Assembly: GCF_004379255.2 (NCBI RefSeq) | Contig: NC_056035.1 | Location: forward strand, 23,436,502 to 23,500,501 | Source of the DNA: Salvia splendens | Taxonomy: Eukaryota > Streptophyta > Magnoliopsida > Lamiales > Lamiaceae | Reading direction: 5' to 3' | DNA: 64,000 nucleotides | Shown here: one piece after another, positions 43,980-56,047 of the stretch | How the letters are laid out: every line of letters begins with the position of its first letter | Position numbering within the stretch: the first letter of the stretch is position 1 | Program-made: the position numbers and the translations under genes | Notes under the pieces: generated by a model | Told to the model about the DNA's origin: nothing | Database searches by the model: none | Seen by the model: the letters and a program-made list of their open reading frames with translations, nothing else

Positions 43980-46625
43980 TGTAATACCCGTTTTTTTTCT
44001 TTCTATCTTTTAAGCAAAGATTTTTGTTTTGAGACGATTGGTTGTGAACGGAAATAGTGAATGCTTGAGTTATTGTTGATTAATTGTGTGGTGTAAGATG
44101 TCGACGAGATTGAGGTGAGATTCGTCGATGGGAAATTTTGGGCGTTCGTACGAGTACTTGGAATAACACCAAGTACTAAAAATAAAATACCACAATTTAA
44201 TTAATACTCTAAATCAAATATTTGGGCCTATCATTTTATCTCTATTGTTCTAGCCTTTTATTTTTTTTAGTTAACCAAATTTGGAGAAGCCCAAAATATT
44301 TATTAATTATTGTACTCCTCCTATAATCAAATTTTAGTCAAATAAATTTCTCCCAATCCCATTACTATACGGTTTCCTCCATATCTCATTCTCTCCTTAA
44401 GAATCTACAACCAAATAACCCCCCTATCGACGCCACATATATTTTCCCTTTAATCTCAGTAAATTACCATCTTCTGTTCTGCAATTCTTCTCCTCCTCCG
44501 TTAAGGTAATTTTCTCCTCCTTCAATTGAATTCGAAAAACCTCCATATTTGTTGATTCCATAACCAAAAATCTCAAACATCACAGTGTAAAGGAGAAACT
44601 GGGAGAGCTGTTATTACCTTCCGTGTGCAAACTTTTCTTCTTTCCAAAGGTATACCCATAAATCTCTGAGCCCTCTGCATTCCAGTTCATACTTCACGAT
44701 TCATACACGCACTGTAGTTCACAGAATTGAATTTCATAAACTGTTGAAGGAAACATTCTTGATAAAGCTTGGATCTTTAGTGCTTTAGTAGCCTTGTTTT
44801 CTTCAAATCCCCAAATTCATAAAATCCCTATCTACCCATGAATATTTGCGAACAACTGGAAATTATAATGAAAGAATTTGTTTTGGGGAAAAGAAAAGAG
44901 ACGCGAGTTTAGAAGAGAGAGTTGGGTTTCTCCTAATTGTGATTTTGGACGAGTGAGTTGATGGCAAAAACTATATTAGAAGGATATGGGTTTGGACCAA
45001 TTATAAAGCACTGAGTCTGCAAAAATTAAAAAAAACACGGAGAAGGGTGAGAAGAAGAAAGAGTGACGTCGTGGCAAGGGGAAAGAGGAGATGCGGAGGC
45101 GTAGTTTTTTTTTGTTGGGCTTTTAATGTTTTAATAATGGGCTTCCTGCTTAATATGGAATTTTAATTTAGATTGTTGCTAAATAATTTGAGATAGGGAG
45201 AGATGCCGTGTAGTGGTTTGGCAGTATATTAAGTTACAACCTGTTCTTCCTTTTTATTATTTAATGGGTTACTGCTGGGAGTAAATTAAAGTTGCATATT
45301 CTTATTCTTTTTGACCAATTAAGTTGGATAATTGAAATTATGTGTTGATTTGGAAATATAATGATATGGGTATATACATGTTGTGAAGGGAGTACACGTA
45401 TGGTGGCTGGGAGCATTTTTTTAGCTACTGACTGTTTTTCTTCATTGTTTGTTTAATTGTGGTTGAACTAGTTTATGTATTAATTGAGTCATGGTATTGA
45501 AATTGAATCTTTTGGCTTATTGCAGATTAGTAAAAATCGAAAGAAATGACTATTGGTTTGGACCGTTGTATTTAATTTGTTTGCTAATTCCAGATCCGTT
45601 GTTGGACTGAGGTTAATATATGAAGTTTCACTATATGTGAACAAGAATAATTTGAGCACACACTTAGGATGCATGCATTGTTAAATTGATTTATTCTGCA
45701 AAGTCTGATTTTTGCATATCATGTTATTTCGGAAAAGGGTGAACTTGTGCATGTTGTTTGCAGTGGGAACAGAAAGTGATTGAGGAGTAAGCTTTTGAGG
45801 TGGGCTTTCTTTTTAATTAAGGACTATGTCCTAAATACTTTTTATGTGAAAAGGAGGTGGAAAGTGTTTGTCTTGCCATGTTTTGTATTTGAATGAACCT
45901 ATCTGAAGTGGCTATGCCATGTATGTTTAATCGAATTTGGGTCCCAGCAGGGCCGCAAACCCTGCTCGGACTAGTGTACACCCCGTAGATCGTGTGCTAT
46001 CTCTTTGGAGTTGGCCGGTCTAGTGACTTGGTTCGTGGCCGCGTTCCTTGTCATGTATGTTCAGATATGGTGATGGTGAATGCGGATGGAAAATGGTTGG
46101 CCAACCGAACTTGTGAAATATATGTTTTTGGTGTACTTGGGTTTCTTTTAATTAAAACCCCCAAGGTCACTTGATTATGGCTTGACAAACTATGTTTTGG
46201 CATGTGTCCACTGAGTGCATCAAGTACTTAGCCCTGCATATTGTTTTTCTTAATGTGCAGATTGAGCGGCGATGGACGTGGAGGATGTTGAGCAGAGTTT
46301 ATGGATTGTTTCGTCATGGTTAATAATTGTTGGAATTGTCGTGTCTTCATACTCGGCATTTTCCGTGTCTTGAACGCTTCCGCTAAGAGTCCTTTTCTTT
46401 AGAATTGTTTATTCGTGCAGAGTCTAACTCATTGAAAATTGTTTACTGTCCACTCCTTATTTCCTTAGAGTTGGTATTATTGTTAGGAAATATTATGACG
46501 TTTTCAAGGTTAATTCAGTTATTAAGATTTTGGTCAAAGGTGTATATTTTTCTTCCCCGCTTCTTTAATCCTCCCCCAGTCACGATCAACCGTGTTTTCT
46601 ATCCTTAGAAAATGCGGGCGTGACA
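43980..46625 (+). mobile_element. Element D 5' LTR
   Basis: 2,646 bp, TGTAATACCCG ... CGGGCGTGACA. It contains the shared LTR block: CGAATTTGGGTCC at about 45932, a 7-bp AGCAGGG/CCCTGCT stem with loop CCGCAAA (45946-45966), GAGTGCATCAAGTACTT near 46213, and a pyrimidine-rich tract ending GTGCAG at 46260. Donor-like sites CGTTAAGGTAATT (near 44505) and CAAAGGTATACC (near 44648) lie upstream. Confidence 0.9.
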
Positions 46626-46628
46626 GAG

Positions 46629-46640
46629 TGGTATCAGAGC
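46629..46640 (+). promoter_or_regulatory. Primer-binding site of element D
   Basis: TGGTATCAGAGC, complementary to initiator tRNA-Met, three bases after the LTR end. Confidence 0.92.
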
Positions 46641-47439
46641 AATTTTTCTTTCCGCTCTGGACCCAAGAGTCTTCTTTCCTTCTTGATTTAGATTAACATC
46701 CCTAGATCAAAATAATTAAATAATTTTTTTTAAAAGTGTCAAAGGCTCAACATCCGACCATCGCGCTCAACCTGAAAAGAGGTAACCAAAATTTTTGTAA
46801 GAGATTTTGAGGTAAATATTTTGGGAATGGAATTGATTAGTAGTTCATGGTGGAATTAGATTGGAAAAAAAAAATTTATGTTGAGGAAACTTGTGAAAAT
46901 TTTTGGAAATAGTTGAACTTTAAGTGAAAGCATGGTAGTTCTTTTTCTATTGAGATTTTGAGGAACATGATGTTGTTATGTGTTGAGACATCTAGTGATA
47001 ATTGTTTGTGTATGCTTGATTATGTGGCCTTTATGTGATGATTTTTGTAATGACTCGTAGATACTGAAATATGATATTATGAATTCCTTGTGTGATTCCG
47101 GACTGTTTTGGATGAACATTAGACCTTACATCATCGATTCTAGTTGTATATAATAACTCAATTATTGCTCCTCCGAGCAAATTAAATGAACGTGGAACAA
47201 CGAACCACATTGAATCTCTAATACCGAAAGGATAAAAGAAAAATAATAAGTATAAACGTTCGGAAAGTGTGAATGGAAGTTTGAGTGATGATAGTTAGTG
47301 TTACATGCACATACGTAGCTTGATTTATTATACGTATTCTATAATCGTTATATATGAAAGGTTGCGTGAGAAGTCTTGATACGAGAATGTAGTGATTAAT
47401 AATTGGAGCGACCATATTAATCTATGCTTTTGAATCAGA
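46641..47439 (+). promoter_or_regulatory. Element D leader: hairpin of conserved geometry and possible leader intron
   Basis: TTGATTTAG (46683-46691) pairs with CTAGATCAA (46702-46710), including one G-U pair, around a 10-nt loop. It starts 42 nt after the PBS, as in A and C, but the stem sequence is different. The paired CTCAAC motif (about 46745-46770) leads to AGAGGTAACC (GT at 46782-46783). CAG at 47438 lies one base before the gag ATG, matching element A. The rest of the leader is AT-rich and shows no ORF. Confidence 0.55.
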
Positions 47440-48570
47440 ATGCCACTAAGACGTGGACGTAAACCTGGGCGTGGACGTGGAGAGGAGGATCCTGTGGACC
47501 CTCAGAATGTCGAGGGAGAGCAACCACCACCACCACCACTGCCTCCACCACCACCTCCACCCTCGCCTCAACCCAAACAATACATTGATACCTTTTTGAG
47601 GCAAAAACCCCCACAGTTTGATGGACTGGGAGAGCCGTCTAAGGCAGAGACCAGGATACGCACCCTCGAGCGCATATTTGATTTTATGGAGTGCACCGAC
47701 AAGGAACGCCTCGCTTGTGTGACTTTTCAATTAACGGGGCCAGCAGATTTTTGGTGGGAAACCAAGCTGAGGACCATGAACCCTGAACGTCGTAAAGAGG
47801 TGTACAATAAGTACGTTCCCATGAGCTATAGGCGAGCAAAGGTAGTTGAATTCCATACTTTGAAGCAAGGGAATATGACGGTGACAGAGTACGACCGTGC
47901 ACTGTGTGAAATTACTCGATATGCTCCCTAGTTGGTGGATACAGATGAGAAAATGGCAGAAAAGTTTCGTGCTCGTCTCAAGCACGAAATAAGAGTAGCA
48001 GTGGCAAGTCGCAGAGGACTTTCATATTCTGAGATTTTGGCTTGTTCGTTAGATGTGGAAGAAGCGTTGGCTAAGGAGATGACAGTAGCAAGTACTACAC
48101 CAGTGCCACTTCAACAACATAATTTCAGAGATAAGAGGAAGTGGGATGGAGATCGGACTCCGTATGATAACAAGAGGCAGCAACCCATCAGAAACCCACC
48201 GCAGTACGGAGCTAGGCAGAGTGTTCCCTATCAGAGGGGTGACTTCCGGCCTAGAGCCCCCCAGTGTGCTAAGTGCTTTAAGAACCATTTTGGGGAGTGC
48301 AGAGAAAAGAGCAATAAATGTTACACTTGTGGTGGAAATGGCCACTTCTCAAGAGAATGCCCGAGTAAGATTATGGGGATGGGAGCAGGACAGAACAATC
48401 AAGGGTTCCGTCCGCAAGTGCGGGAACTACAAGCCGAACTGAGGGGATACTTACCCGCACCACAGCAGCAGCAGCAGTAACGTCGTCAAGGACTTCCCAC
48501 TCAGGCAAGGGCATATGCTTTAAAAGGGAAACAGCCGACGAACCAGCAAGGGAATCAAGAGCAAGGAAAC
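47440..48570 (+). pseudogene. gag: gag part of element D polyprotein
   Basis: Starts MPLRRGRKPGRGRGEED, followed by a proline run (about residues 28-45), the capsid (PPQFDGLGEPSKAETRI, LTGPADFWWETK, TEYDRALCEITRYAP), and two zinc knuckles (CAKCFKNHFGEC; CYTCGGNGHFSREC). In-frame stops: TAG at 47929-47931, where element A has Gln, and TAA at 48478-48480 at the end of a CAG-encoded Gln run. Both fit C-to-T changes of CAG and CAA. The frame is the same as protease and RT, so gag-pol was one ORF. Confidence 0.87.
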
Positions 48571-51500
48571 TTGGCAGGTATGGGCACGCTCCTCGACCTG
48601 CCTATTGTTGTTTTGTTTGATACGGGTGCATCACATTCTTTTATATCAGCATCATGTGTGAATACTTTTGAACTGCCCATCAATAGAACTGAACAAAGAA
48701 TGAGTGTGACTTCACCCGTAGGAGGAACTATAGATATTTCACAAATTTGCTCGAATATAGAATTTACTATGGGAGAACTTAAACTAGTTGCACACAAATT
48801 ACAAGTTATGTCGATGGGGAGTGTAGATATAATTTTGGGAATGGATTGGTTGGCCGAGAATCATGTTACCATTCACTGTAAAGAGAGAGAGATCTCTTTT
48901 CAAACCTCGGGAAAGGAGCCGACTACATTTTATGGGATTTCTATGAATCGACGCAAGTCCTTAATTTCTGCACTTCAAGCGACTACTATGATGAGGAAGG
49001 GATACCCAGCGTATCTCGTCTATCTTAATGGAGAGGAGAAGAAAGAAAGAAGCATAGAGGATGTGGCAGTAGTGAAAGAATTCCCAGACGTTTTTCCCAA
49101 CGCCTTGCCAGGACCACCACCCGATAGACAGTTGGAGTTTACAATTGATTTGGAGCCAGGATCAGCACCGATATCTAAGGCACCATACCGAATGGCGCCT
49201 AAGGAATTGGAAGAACTTAAGATACAACTACAAGAGTTGCTAGACTTGGGTTTCATTAGACCCAGTGTGTCGCCGTGGGGAGCACCAGTGTTGTTTGTGA
49301 AGAAGAAGGATGGAACATTGAGGATGTGCATAGATTATCGAGAGTTGAACAAGTTGACACTCAAGAACAAGTATCCACTGCCGAGGATAGATGATTTATT
49401 TGATCAACTCCGTGGAGCTGGAGTATTCTCGAAAATGGATTTGAGATCGGGATACCATCAACTGAGAGTCCGACCAGAAGATGTACCCAAGACGGCTTTC
49501 CGAACTAGATACGGCGATTATGAGTTTATAGTGATGCCTTTCGGATTGACAAATGCCCCGGCTGTATTTATGGACCTTATGAATCACGTGTTCCATCCAT
49601 ACTTAGACAAGTTCGTCTTAGTCTTCATAGACGATGTCCTTATCTACTCAAAGAACGAGGAGGAACATGAAAAACATTTGAGGACTACCTTCGAGACGTT
49701 AAGGGCCGAGAAACTCTACGCCAAGTTCAGTAAGTGTGAGTTTTGGCTCAAAGAAGTGATTTTCTTGGGCACATAGTGAGCGCAGATGGAATTCGAGTAG
49801 ACCCCGCAAAGGTGGAAGCGGTACAGAAATGGAAATCACCAACCACACCTAATGAAATTCAGAGTTTTCTAGGACTGGCGGGATATTATCGGAGATTCAT
49901 CGAGGGATTTTCTAAGATAGCGAGGCCAATGACTCAACAACTAAAGAAAGGGTCAAAGTGTGAGGCCAGTTTTCAGTTATTGAAAGAGAAGTTGACCACC
50001 GCACCAATTCTCGTTGTGCCAGAGCCAGACACTAACTACGTGGTGTATACCGATGCATCAAAAGTTGGACTTGGTTGTGTACTTATGCAGAATGGGAAAG
50101 TGATTGCGTATGCATCAAGGCAGTTGCGGCCGCATGAGTTGAACTATCCGACGCATGACTTGGAGTTGGCAGCAGTTGTACATGCTTTGAAGATTTGGAG
50201 ACACCATCTTTATGGAGTTCGATGTGAGATATATACGGACCATAAAAGCCTAAAGTACTTCTTTGAACAAAAGGATTTGAACATGCGCCAGCGTAGATGG
50301 CTTGAGTTGGTGAAGGATTATGATTGTAGTATAAACTACCACCCAGGAAAGGCGAGTGTAGTGGCTGATGCCCTAAGTAGAAAGTCTCAACCTCAATTGG
50401 CCACTTTTCTAACGAATGAAGAAAACTTGATACGAGAGTTCAGTAAAATGAGATTGGAGGTAGTGAGAGCACCCGAGACAGTGGAAGGAAGGAACGCCAC
50501 CTTGGTAATGGAACCCGACCTAAGGGCAAGAATTGTGGAAGCTCAAAGACGCGATACTTTACTTGAGAAAATCCGTTCGGAAGTGAGGACAAGGGAGCAA
50601 GAATATTTTCACGAGGAGGCGGATAGTGCCCTCACATTTAAGGGCAGGTTGTGCGTGCCTAGAGACGAAGGGCTTAGGAATGAAATCATGAGGGAAGCAC
50701 ACGAAACACCGTATACTGCGCACCCGGGGAGTACCAAGATGTATCGAGATATGAAGAGACAGTTTTGGTGGAATGGCAGGAAAAAGCATGTAGCGGCATT
50801 TGTGGAGAGGTGTCTAGCATGTCAGCAAGTGAAAGCTCTACATTAATGACCTTATGGGAGACTACAACCACTTGACATACCGGAGTGGAAATGGGAGCAC
50901 ATTGCAATGGATTTCGTGACAGGATTACCGAGATCACAACAAGGAAATACTACTATTTGGGTGATTATTGATCGTCTCACAAAATCTGCTCACTTTGTGC
51001 CGATTCGTGATACCTATGGAGCCAATAAGTTGTCCAAGATGTATGTGAAAGAGATCATACGTCTACATGGAGTACCAGTTACTATTACATGTGATCGTGA
51101 TGCGAAGTTTACCTCTAGATTTTGGATGAGCCTACAACGAGAGTTAGGCACTAAGTTGAATTTCAGCACTGAATTCCACCCGCAGACTGATGGGCAATCA
51201 GAGAGGACGATACAGACTTTGGAGGATATGTTGAGAGCCGTAGTGCTAGATCGAGGAGTAGGTTGGGAGGAAGTGTTGCCACTAATAGAGTTCGCTTACA
51301 ACAATAGTTATCAGGCGACTATTAACATGGCCCCGTATGAGGCATTGTATGGGAAGAAGTGTAGATCACCACTTTACTGGGATGAAGTGGGTGAGAGAAG
51401 AGTTCTTGGGCCAGACTCGGTGGAAGAAATGATTGAGATTGTTCGACAAATTCGTGAGAGGATCAAGGAAGCTCAGGATCGACAAAAATCATATGCTGAT

Positions 51501-51950
51501 GTTCGAAGAACCGATCTCCAATTTGAGGCAGGAGATAAAGTTTTTCTAAAGGTAGCTCCGTCAAAAGGAATAACTCGGTTCGGTGTGAAAGGCAAGTTAA
51601 GACCACAATTTATTGGGCCTTATGAGATTCTTGATAGAGTGGGTACCGTAGCGTATAGATTGGCGCTACCACCGAGCTTTGGGAGAGTACACAACGCTTT
51701 CCATGTGTCACAATTGAGGAAGTATGTGTTCGACCCTAACCACATAATTCATCAAGAGGAGATGATGATCTTGAATCCGAATTTGAGTTACGAAGAGAAG
51801 CCTGAAGCCATTCTGGATAGGAAAGTGCAAGAGTTGAGAAACAAGTCTATTGCCTTGGTGAAGGTTCGATGGAGGAATCACAGTGTTGAGGAAGCTACGT
51901 GGGAATTGGAAGACAAGATGAGGGAGAAGTACCCAGAATTGTTTGAATGA
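48571..51950 (+). pseudogene. pol: pol part of element D: protease, RT, RNase H, integrase, chromodomain-like tail
   Basis: Protease [12 protein letters not shown] with FIDDVLIYS; RNase H with [10 protein letters not shown] and DHKSLKYFF; integrase with the HX..H, CLACQ zinc site and the D,D,E residues (MDFVTGLP, CDRDAKF, TDGQSERTI); and a C-terminal chromodomain-like block (ILDRKVQELRNKS..WELEDKMREKYPELFE). Damage: one-base deletion near 49768 where one G of FLGH is missing, an in-frame deletion near 49953, and adjacent TAA-TGA at 50844-50849 (CAA and CGA in relatives). Otherwise uninterrupted to 51950. Confidence 0.92.
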
Positions 51951-51994
51951 TCTAAGCAAATTTCGGGACGAAATTTTTGTGAAGATGGGTAGAT

Positions 51995-54612
51995 TGTAAT
52001 ACCCGTTTTTTTTCTTTCTATCTTTTAAGCTAAGATTTTTGTTTTGAGACGATTGGTTGTGAACGGAAATAGTGAATGCTTGAGTTATTGTTGATTAATT
52101 GTGTGGTGTAAGTTGTCGACGAGATTGAGGTGAGATTCGTCGATGGGAAATTTTGGGCGTTCGTACGAGTACTTGTAATAACACCAAGTACTAAAAATAA
52201 AATACCACAATTTAATTAATACTCTAAATCAAATATTTGGGCCTATCATTTTATCTCTATTGTTCTAGCCTTTTATTTTTTTTAGTTAACCAAATTTGGA
52301 GAAGCCCAAAATATTTATTAATTATTGTACTCCTCCTGTAATCAAATTTTAGTCAAATAAATTTCTCCCAATTCCATTACTATACGGTTTCCTCCATATC
52401 TCATTCTCTCCTTAAGAATCTCCAACCAAATAACCCCCCTATCGACGCCACATATATCTTCCCTTTAATCTCATCAAATTACCATCTTCCGTTCTGCAAT
52501 TCTTCTCCTCCTCCGTTAAGGTAATTTTCTCCTCCTTCAATTGAATTCGAAAAACCTCCATATTTGTTGATTCCATAACCAAAAATCTCAAACATCACAG
52601 TGTAAAGAAGAAACTGGGAGAGCTGTTATTACCTTCCGTGTGCAAACTTTTCTTCTTTCCAAAGGTATACCCATAAATCTCTGAGCCCTCTGCATTCCAG
52701 TTCATACTTCACGATTCATACACTCACTGTAGTTCACGGAATTGAATTTCATAAACTATTGAAGGAAACATTCTTGATAAAGCTTGGATCTTTAGTGCTT
52801 TAGTAGAATATTTGCCCATGAATATTTGAAACGAACAACTGGAAATTATAATGAAAGAATTTGTTTTGGGGAAAAGAAAAGAGACGCGAGTTTAGAAGAG
52901 AGAGTTGGGTTTCTCCTAATTGTGATTTTGGACGAGTGAGTTGATGGCAAAAACTATATTAGAAGGATATGGGTTTGGAACAATTATAAAGCACTGAGTC
53001 TGCAAAAATTAAAAAAAAAACACGGAGAAGGGTGGGAAGAAGAAAGAGTGACGTCGTGGCAAGGGGAAAGAGGAGATGCGGAGGCGTAGTTTTTTTTTGT
53101 TGGGCTTTTAATGTTTTAATAATGGGCTTCCTTCTTAATATGGAATTTTAATTTTGATTGTTGCTAAATAATTTGAGATAGGGAGAGATGCCGTGTAGTG
53201 GTTTGGCAGTATATTAAGTTACGGCCTTTTCTTCCTTTTTATTATTTAATGGGTTACTGCTGGGAGTAAATTAAAGTTGCATATTCTTATTCTTTTTGAC
53301 CAATTAAGTTGGATAATTGAAATTATGTGTTGATTTGGAAATATAATAATATGGGTGTATACATGTTGTGAAGGGAGTACACGTATGGTCGCTGGGAGTA
53401 TTTTTTTAGCTACTAACTGTTTTTCTTCATTGTTTGTTTAATTGTGGTTGAACTAGTTTATGTATTAATTGAGTCATGGTATTGGAATTGAATCTTTTGG
53501 CTTATTGCAGATTAGTAAAAATCGAAAGAAATGACTATTGGTTTGGACCGTTGTATTTAATTTGTTTGCTAATTCCAGATCCGTTGTTGGACTGAGGTTA
53601 ATATATGAAGTTTCACTATATGTGAACAAGGATAATTTGAGCACACACTTAGGATGCATGCATTGTTAAATTGATTTATTCTGCAAAGTCTGATTTTTGC
53701 ATATCATGTTATTTCGGAAAAGTGTGAACTTGTTCACGTTGTTTGCAGTGGGAACAGAAAGTGATTGAGGAGTAAGCTTTTGAGGTGGGCTTTCTTTTTA
53801 ATTAAGGACTATGTCCTAAATACTTTTTATGTGAAAAGGAGGTGGAAAGTGTTTGTCTTGCCATGTTTTGTATTTTAATGAACCTATCTGAAATGGCTAT
53901 GCCATGTATGTTTAATCGAATTCGGGTCCCAGCAGAGCCGCAAACCCTGCTCAGACTAGTGTACACCCCGTAGATCGTGTGCTATCTCTTTGGAGTTGGC
54001 CGGTCTAGTGACTTGGTTCGTGGCCACATTCCTTGTCATGTATGTTCAGATATGGTGATGGTGAATGCGGATGGAAAATGGTTGGCCAACCGAACTTGTG
54101 AAATATATGTTTTTGGTGTACTTGGGTTTCTTTTAATTAAAACCCCCAAGGTCACTTGATTATGGCTTGACAAACTATGTTTTGGCATGTGTCCACTGAG
54201 TGCATCAAGTACTTAGCCCTGCATATTGTTTTTCTTAATGTGCAGATTGAGCGGCGATGGACGTGGAGAATGTTGAGCAGAGTTCATGGATTGTTTCGTC
54301 ATGGTTAATAATTGTTGGAATTGTCGTGTCTTCATACTCGGCATTTTCCGTGTCTTGAACGCTTCCGCTAAGAGTCCTTTTCTTTAGAATTGTTTATTCG
54401 TGCAGAGTCTAACTCGTTTGAAAATTGTTTACTGTCCACTCCTTATTTCCTTAGAGTTGGTATTATTGTTAGGAAAATATTATGACGTTTTCAAGGTTAA
54501 TTCAGTTATTAAGATTTTGGTCAAAGGTGTATGTTTTTCTTCCCCGCTTCTTTAATCCTCCCCCAGTCACGATCAACCTTGTTTTCTATCCTTAGAAAAT
54601 GTGGGCGTGACA
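51995..54612 (+). mobile_element. Element D 3' LTR
   Basis: 2,618 bp. Follows AAATTTCGGGACGAAATTTT and the purine tract GAAGATGGGTAGAT, and ends GGGCGTGACA at 54612 followed by TAGTT. It repeats the stem-loop block (53926-53950, with one stem mismatch) and the GTGCAG site at 54245. Confidence 0.9.
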
Positions 54613-54835
54613 TAGTTAGTTGAATATATGGTGTATCGCCAAAAGTAGTAAAGGAAAATTGGGACAATTAATAAGAGCATCCACAACCTCAGCCTAGGGC
54701 CAGGCCAAAGTCCATTCCACCTCATCATTCTCCCTATTTTCTGCTCCAAGCCACAACTCTTACAACCCTGTGCCTTCAGGCTATGCTCCTCCCACGACAC
54801 AAACATTAAATTTCCCTATTCACAACTACTAACTA
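54613..54835. other. Intergenic flank with a MITE-end-like motif
   Basis: Begins with the right TAGTT duplication of element D. AAGAGCATCCACAACCTC at about 54673 resembles the terminus of common plant MITEs, but no matching second end was found. No gene is seen. Confidence 0.35.
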
Positions 54836-55087
54836 CTCCCTCAGTCCTAATAGGAGTCACATTTAGTGTGGGCACGAGTTTTAAGAAATGTGAAGAATAG
54901 TGGGTTGAAAAAATTAGTTGAATATGAGGTCCACTTTTTTATATTGGTTTTATAATAAAATGTAATTGAAGTGAGTAGTTAGTGGAATGTGAGACCTAGT
55001 TATCATTTATGACAAAAGTGAAATATGACTTTTATTGTAGGACGGACTGAAATGGCAAATGTAACTCTTATTGTGGGGCGGAGGGAA
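54836..55087. mobile_element. Stowaway-type MITE
   Basis: Left end CTCCCTCAGTCCTAATAGG and right end GGGCGGAGGGAA, flanked by TA (54834-54835; 55088-55089). 252 bp, non-coding, with the interior GTTAGTGGAATGTGAGACC typical of this group. A more decayed relative seems to follow at about 55408-55580 (start CTCCCCCGTCCCAC), without a clear right end. Confidence 0.7.
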
Positions 55088-55795
55088 TATTTTAGTCGTA
55101 CAATTGAAAACGATGAACAATTATAACATGAAAAAATTATTGTTCATTCTGGAAATTAATTTACAAACCCTAAAATTTAAAATTATCAAGTCTTAAAAAT
55201 TCAAAATTACAATCCTTGAAATTTTTCTAAAAAAATCCTACTTGTTCTTCTTAATATTTTAGAGAGATGAAATGAATAAGATTTGGTTTGATATTTGTAG
55301 AGTTAGAAAAAAAAATTGAAAAAGTGTTCCGGCCCGACTTCGTGCGCCCACAACCTACAGAGCAGTACTTATTACCTTACCATCGACTTTAAAAACTCAA
55401 TTCAATACTCCCCCGTCCCACAAAAGATGTCACATTTACTTATTTGGAAAAAGTTATCTCTCACATCATTATATAAAAATATATTTTCTCTCTTTACTTA
55501 ACACATGAAACAAAACCTCCTAAAATTTTGTGCCTCCCACAAGACAAGTGTGACATTTTTTATAGAACTCTTAGAGTAAAAAAATTATAGAAAAGTTTAT
55601 AAACCTAATGTATTTGTTACATTTGTAATTTGATTAAGAAATGAGTTATTTGATCAACTTTATCAGGTACAGCCAAATCTAAAATATTTGGTGGTTTAGC
55701 ACTTATACAAACTGTACATATCAAACTCATGGAAAATAGTTATATATCAAAAATTAAATTCAAATACTCCCTTTATCAAAAATTAAATTCAAATA

Positions 55796-56045
55796 CTCCA
55801 TTTATCCCACTTTAGCAGTCTTAGTTTATTATTTTCGGATGTTCCACCCTTAGGAGTCTCGATTGAAATATTCTATAAATGACAATAGGCCTCACATTCC
55901 ACTAACATTTTTCCACTCACATTTTATTATAAAACTAATATATAAAAGTAGGGCTCATATTTCAATATCTTTTTCACCAACTTTCCTTTACTATTCTTAA
56001 AATTTGTGTTGAACTCAAATGGGACTCAAAGGTGAGATGGGGGAG
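55796..56045. mobile_element. Stowaway-type MITE preceded by a short tandem duplication
   Basis: Ends CTCCATTTATCCCAC and GATGGGGGAG are inverted and flanked by TA (55794-55795; 56046-56047). About 30 bp including its left end (TCAAAAATTAAATTC..ACTCC) occurs twice in tandem (about 55746-55800). Confidence 0.7.
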
Positions 56046-56047
56046 TA

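Larger units (their letters stand above)
43980..54612 (+). mobile_element. Element D: full-length Ty3/gypsy chromovirus with target duplication
   Basis: LTRs 43980-46625 and 51995-54612, target duplications TAGTT (43975-43979; 54613-54617), PBS, leader, gag-pol in one frame and PPT, all in canonical order. The LTRs are nearly identical, with scattered substitutions and a deletion in the 3' copy near 52812 opposite 44793-44840. This is the youngest and most complete gypsy copy here. It has no ORF0 before gag. Coding stops and a frameshift make it non-autonomous today. Confidence 0.93.

Noticed and set aside
46641..47439. ORF0 homologue in element D
   Set aside because: No frame in the D leader resembles the A or C ORF0; the interval is AT-rich and stop-filled.
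55408..55580. A further complete Stowaway element
   Set aside because: The left end CTCCCCCGTCCCAC is recognisable, but no matching right terminus or TA duplication could be fixed.
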